Shown here piece after piece: positions 6,130-7,180 of a stretch of 7,180 bases of DNA. The notes under the pieces are model-generated. The model was not told where the DNA came from and made no database searches. It was given only the letters and a program-made list of their open reading frames with translations. The stretch spans positions 1 through 7,180 of the forward strand of contig JAFABA010000186.1 in NCBI GenBank assembly GCA_023426265.1, given 5' to 3'. Made by a program: the position numbers and the translations under genes. Source of the stretch: Bacillota bacterium. GTDB lineage: Bacteria > Bacillota > Clostridia > Christensenellales > CAG-138. Every line of letters begins with the position of its first letter. Position 1 is the stretch's first letter.

Positions 6130-7179
6130 TCAATCTTTGCGTGAAAGCGCAAGCTTACGCTGGAATTCCCGCTGGGTCTGGTCGATGATGACCGCAATGA
6201 TGATGACGACGCCCTTGATAACCATCTGCCAGAAGGAAGACAGCCCGAGCATGATCATGCCGTCGTTAAGTACGCCAATAACAAACGCGCCGACGATGGT
6301 TCCGCCAATGGTCCCGAGGCCGCCTGCCATGGAGGTGCCGCCCAGCACCGATGCTGCAATCGCGTTCATTTCCCACGATTCACCCGTTGCCGGGTGCGCC
6401 GCTTCCAGCTCCGAGGCGGCAAAAACACCCGCGAGCGCTGCGCAGACAGCGGAGAAAATGTATACAAACAACTTGATCTTATCAACGCTGATACCCGAAA
6501 GCTTCGCCGCTTTCTCGTTGCCTCCTGTCGCGTAGACATGCCACCCCAGCGGTGTCTTTTTGAACACATACGCGCCTAAGAGTGCGAGCAGCGCCATGAA
6601 CCAGATGATAACAGGCAACCCCAGGATGGAGCCGGAGCCTAAGAATGGGAAACCTGTGTTGAAGTACGCCTCGTTTCCCACCAGATTGGGGAATGTCGCC
6701 CCCTGGTTGAGCAACAGCGCCACGCCACGGGCGATATACATGGTGCCCAGCGTGGCAATAAATGCGGGTACCTTAAGTTTGCTTACAAGCAGCCCGGTGA
6801 GTACCCCTACGAACGCGCCTACAACCACCGCGATCAGCACGACGATCGTAACGTTAAAATACAGCGCCACGTTGAGCGCCTTAATTACCAAGCCCTTGAC
6901 GAGCAGGCCACCCGCAATCATGCCGCTCAAGCCCGCAACCGAGCCTACAGACAGGTCAATTCCCCCGCTCACGATGACATAGGTCATGCCGATGGCGAGT
7001 ATGGCGTAACGCGCGACATGCTTGCCGATGATCTTAATATTATCAACAGAGATAAACTTGGGCTCCAGCGCGGCGAACACGATCACAAGAATGATCAGCG
7101 CGATAAACGTGCGAGCCTTGAGCAGCAGCATTCCAAACTCGCGTGCGCTTCTGATTTTAAACCTGTTATCCTTTTGCAT
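6130..7179 (-). CDS. Sugar ABC transporter permease, RbsC type
   Basis: This encodes 349 residues, complete from an ATG one base inside the window edge; its ribosome site is outside. It is a polytopic inner-membrane protein of the ribose/xylose/galactose permease family (branched-chain-amino-acid-like fold). Hydrophobic segments lie near residues 22-38, 57-72, 78-98, 109-132, 140-157, 186-205, 236-256, 289-309 and 317-333. Family marks include SGGIDLSVGS (71-80), PAFIATLGTMYIARG (138-152), the cytoplasmic loop GWHVYATGGNEKAAKLSGI (212-230), which likely contacts the ATPase, and EMNAIAASVLGGTSMAGGLG (270-289). E. coli RbsC is 321 residues; the extra length is mostly a hydrophilic N-terminus. 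It forms the pore for a monosaccharide taken from a periplasmic-type or lipid-anchored binding protein. The ATPase and binding protein genes are not seen and are probably upstream past 7180. As first gene in view it links the isomerase and kinase to import of a free sugar. Confidence 0.93.
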   Translation of the reverse strand: MQKDNRFKIRSAREFGMLLLKARTFIALIILVIVFAALEPKFISVDNIKIIGKHVARYAILAIGMTYVIVSGGIDLSVGSVAGLSGMIAGGLLVKGLVIKALNVALYFNVTIVVLIAVVVGAFVGVLTGLLVSKLKVPAFIATLGTMYIARGVALLLNQGATFPNLVGNEAYFNTGFPFLGSGSILGLPVIIWFMALLALLGAYVFKKTPLGWHVYATGGNEKAAKLSGISVDKIKLFVYIFSAVCAALAGVFAASELEAAHPATGESWEMNAIAASVLGGTSMAGGLGTIGGTIVGAFVIGVLNDGMIMLGLSSFWQMVIKGVVIIIAVIIDQTQREFQRKLALSRKD

Positions 7180-7180
7180 T

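Noticed and set aside
6560..6982. A 140-codon plus-strand open frame
   Set aside because: It is antisense to the permease and Ser/Thr/Pro-rich, as expected for the complement of a membrane-protein gene.

Overview
The window looks like a chromosomal segment from a clostridial-type Firmicute. The evidence is the strong AGGAGG-type ribosome sites, remnants of a Tn1549-like conjugative element, and a sugar operon of a kind common in gut anaerobes. Genus cannot be told from the sequence. Base composition is uneven: the sugar operon (about 3218-7180) is clearly GC-richer than the left part, and the stretch from about 2200 to 3210 is the most AT-rich and holds no intact gene.

Left part, 1-1785, plus strand. 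A short secreted peptide gene (from 6) begins with a clear signal peptide and seems to be shifted out of frame near its 3' end. It is followed by a perfect 17-bp terminator hairpin (245-283). Next is a 465-residue protein of unknown function (365-1762) with a strong ribosome site. The C-terminal two thirds of this protein is an internal duplication: two copies lie about 188-191 residues apart.

Middle part, 1786-3217: a graveyard of mobile-element and defence-type debris. On the minus strand there is the C-terminal end of an ICE-type relaxase (1786-2229), broken at its 5' side. Butted against that break, on the plus strand, is the C-terminal end of a HEPN-domain protein carrying an RxxxxH motif (2208-2372). 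Further right is an excisionase (Xis) remnant (homology 2850-2963) that has lost both its proper start and its C-terminus. An imperfect direct repeat flanking a 19-bp hairpin (2589-2720) lies where the integrase gene would be expected. A 9-bp hairpin (3057-3082) lies between the Xis remnant and the sugar operon. No integrase is left.

Right part, 3218-7179, minus strand: a tightly packed operon read right to left. It encodes an RbsC-type sugar ABC permease, an L-fucose/L-arabinose isomerase-fold protein, and a glycerol-kinase-like FGGY kinase. Gaps are 17 and 3 nt. The likely scheme is import of a free sugar, aldose-ketose isomerisation, then ATP-dependent phosphorylation. The ATPase and binding protein of the transporter are not in the window and probably lie beyond 7180. 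The kinase keeps the FGGY catalytic aspartate and the RE pair of glycerol kinase but has changed two glycerol-contacting residues, so its substrate is probably not glycerol. I cannot name the sugar.

The most promising novelty candidates are the duplicated 465-residue orphan protein, the frameshifted secreted peptide beside it, and the unassigned sugar pathway. I see no CRISPR array, tRNA or rRNA.
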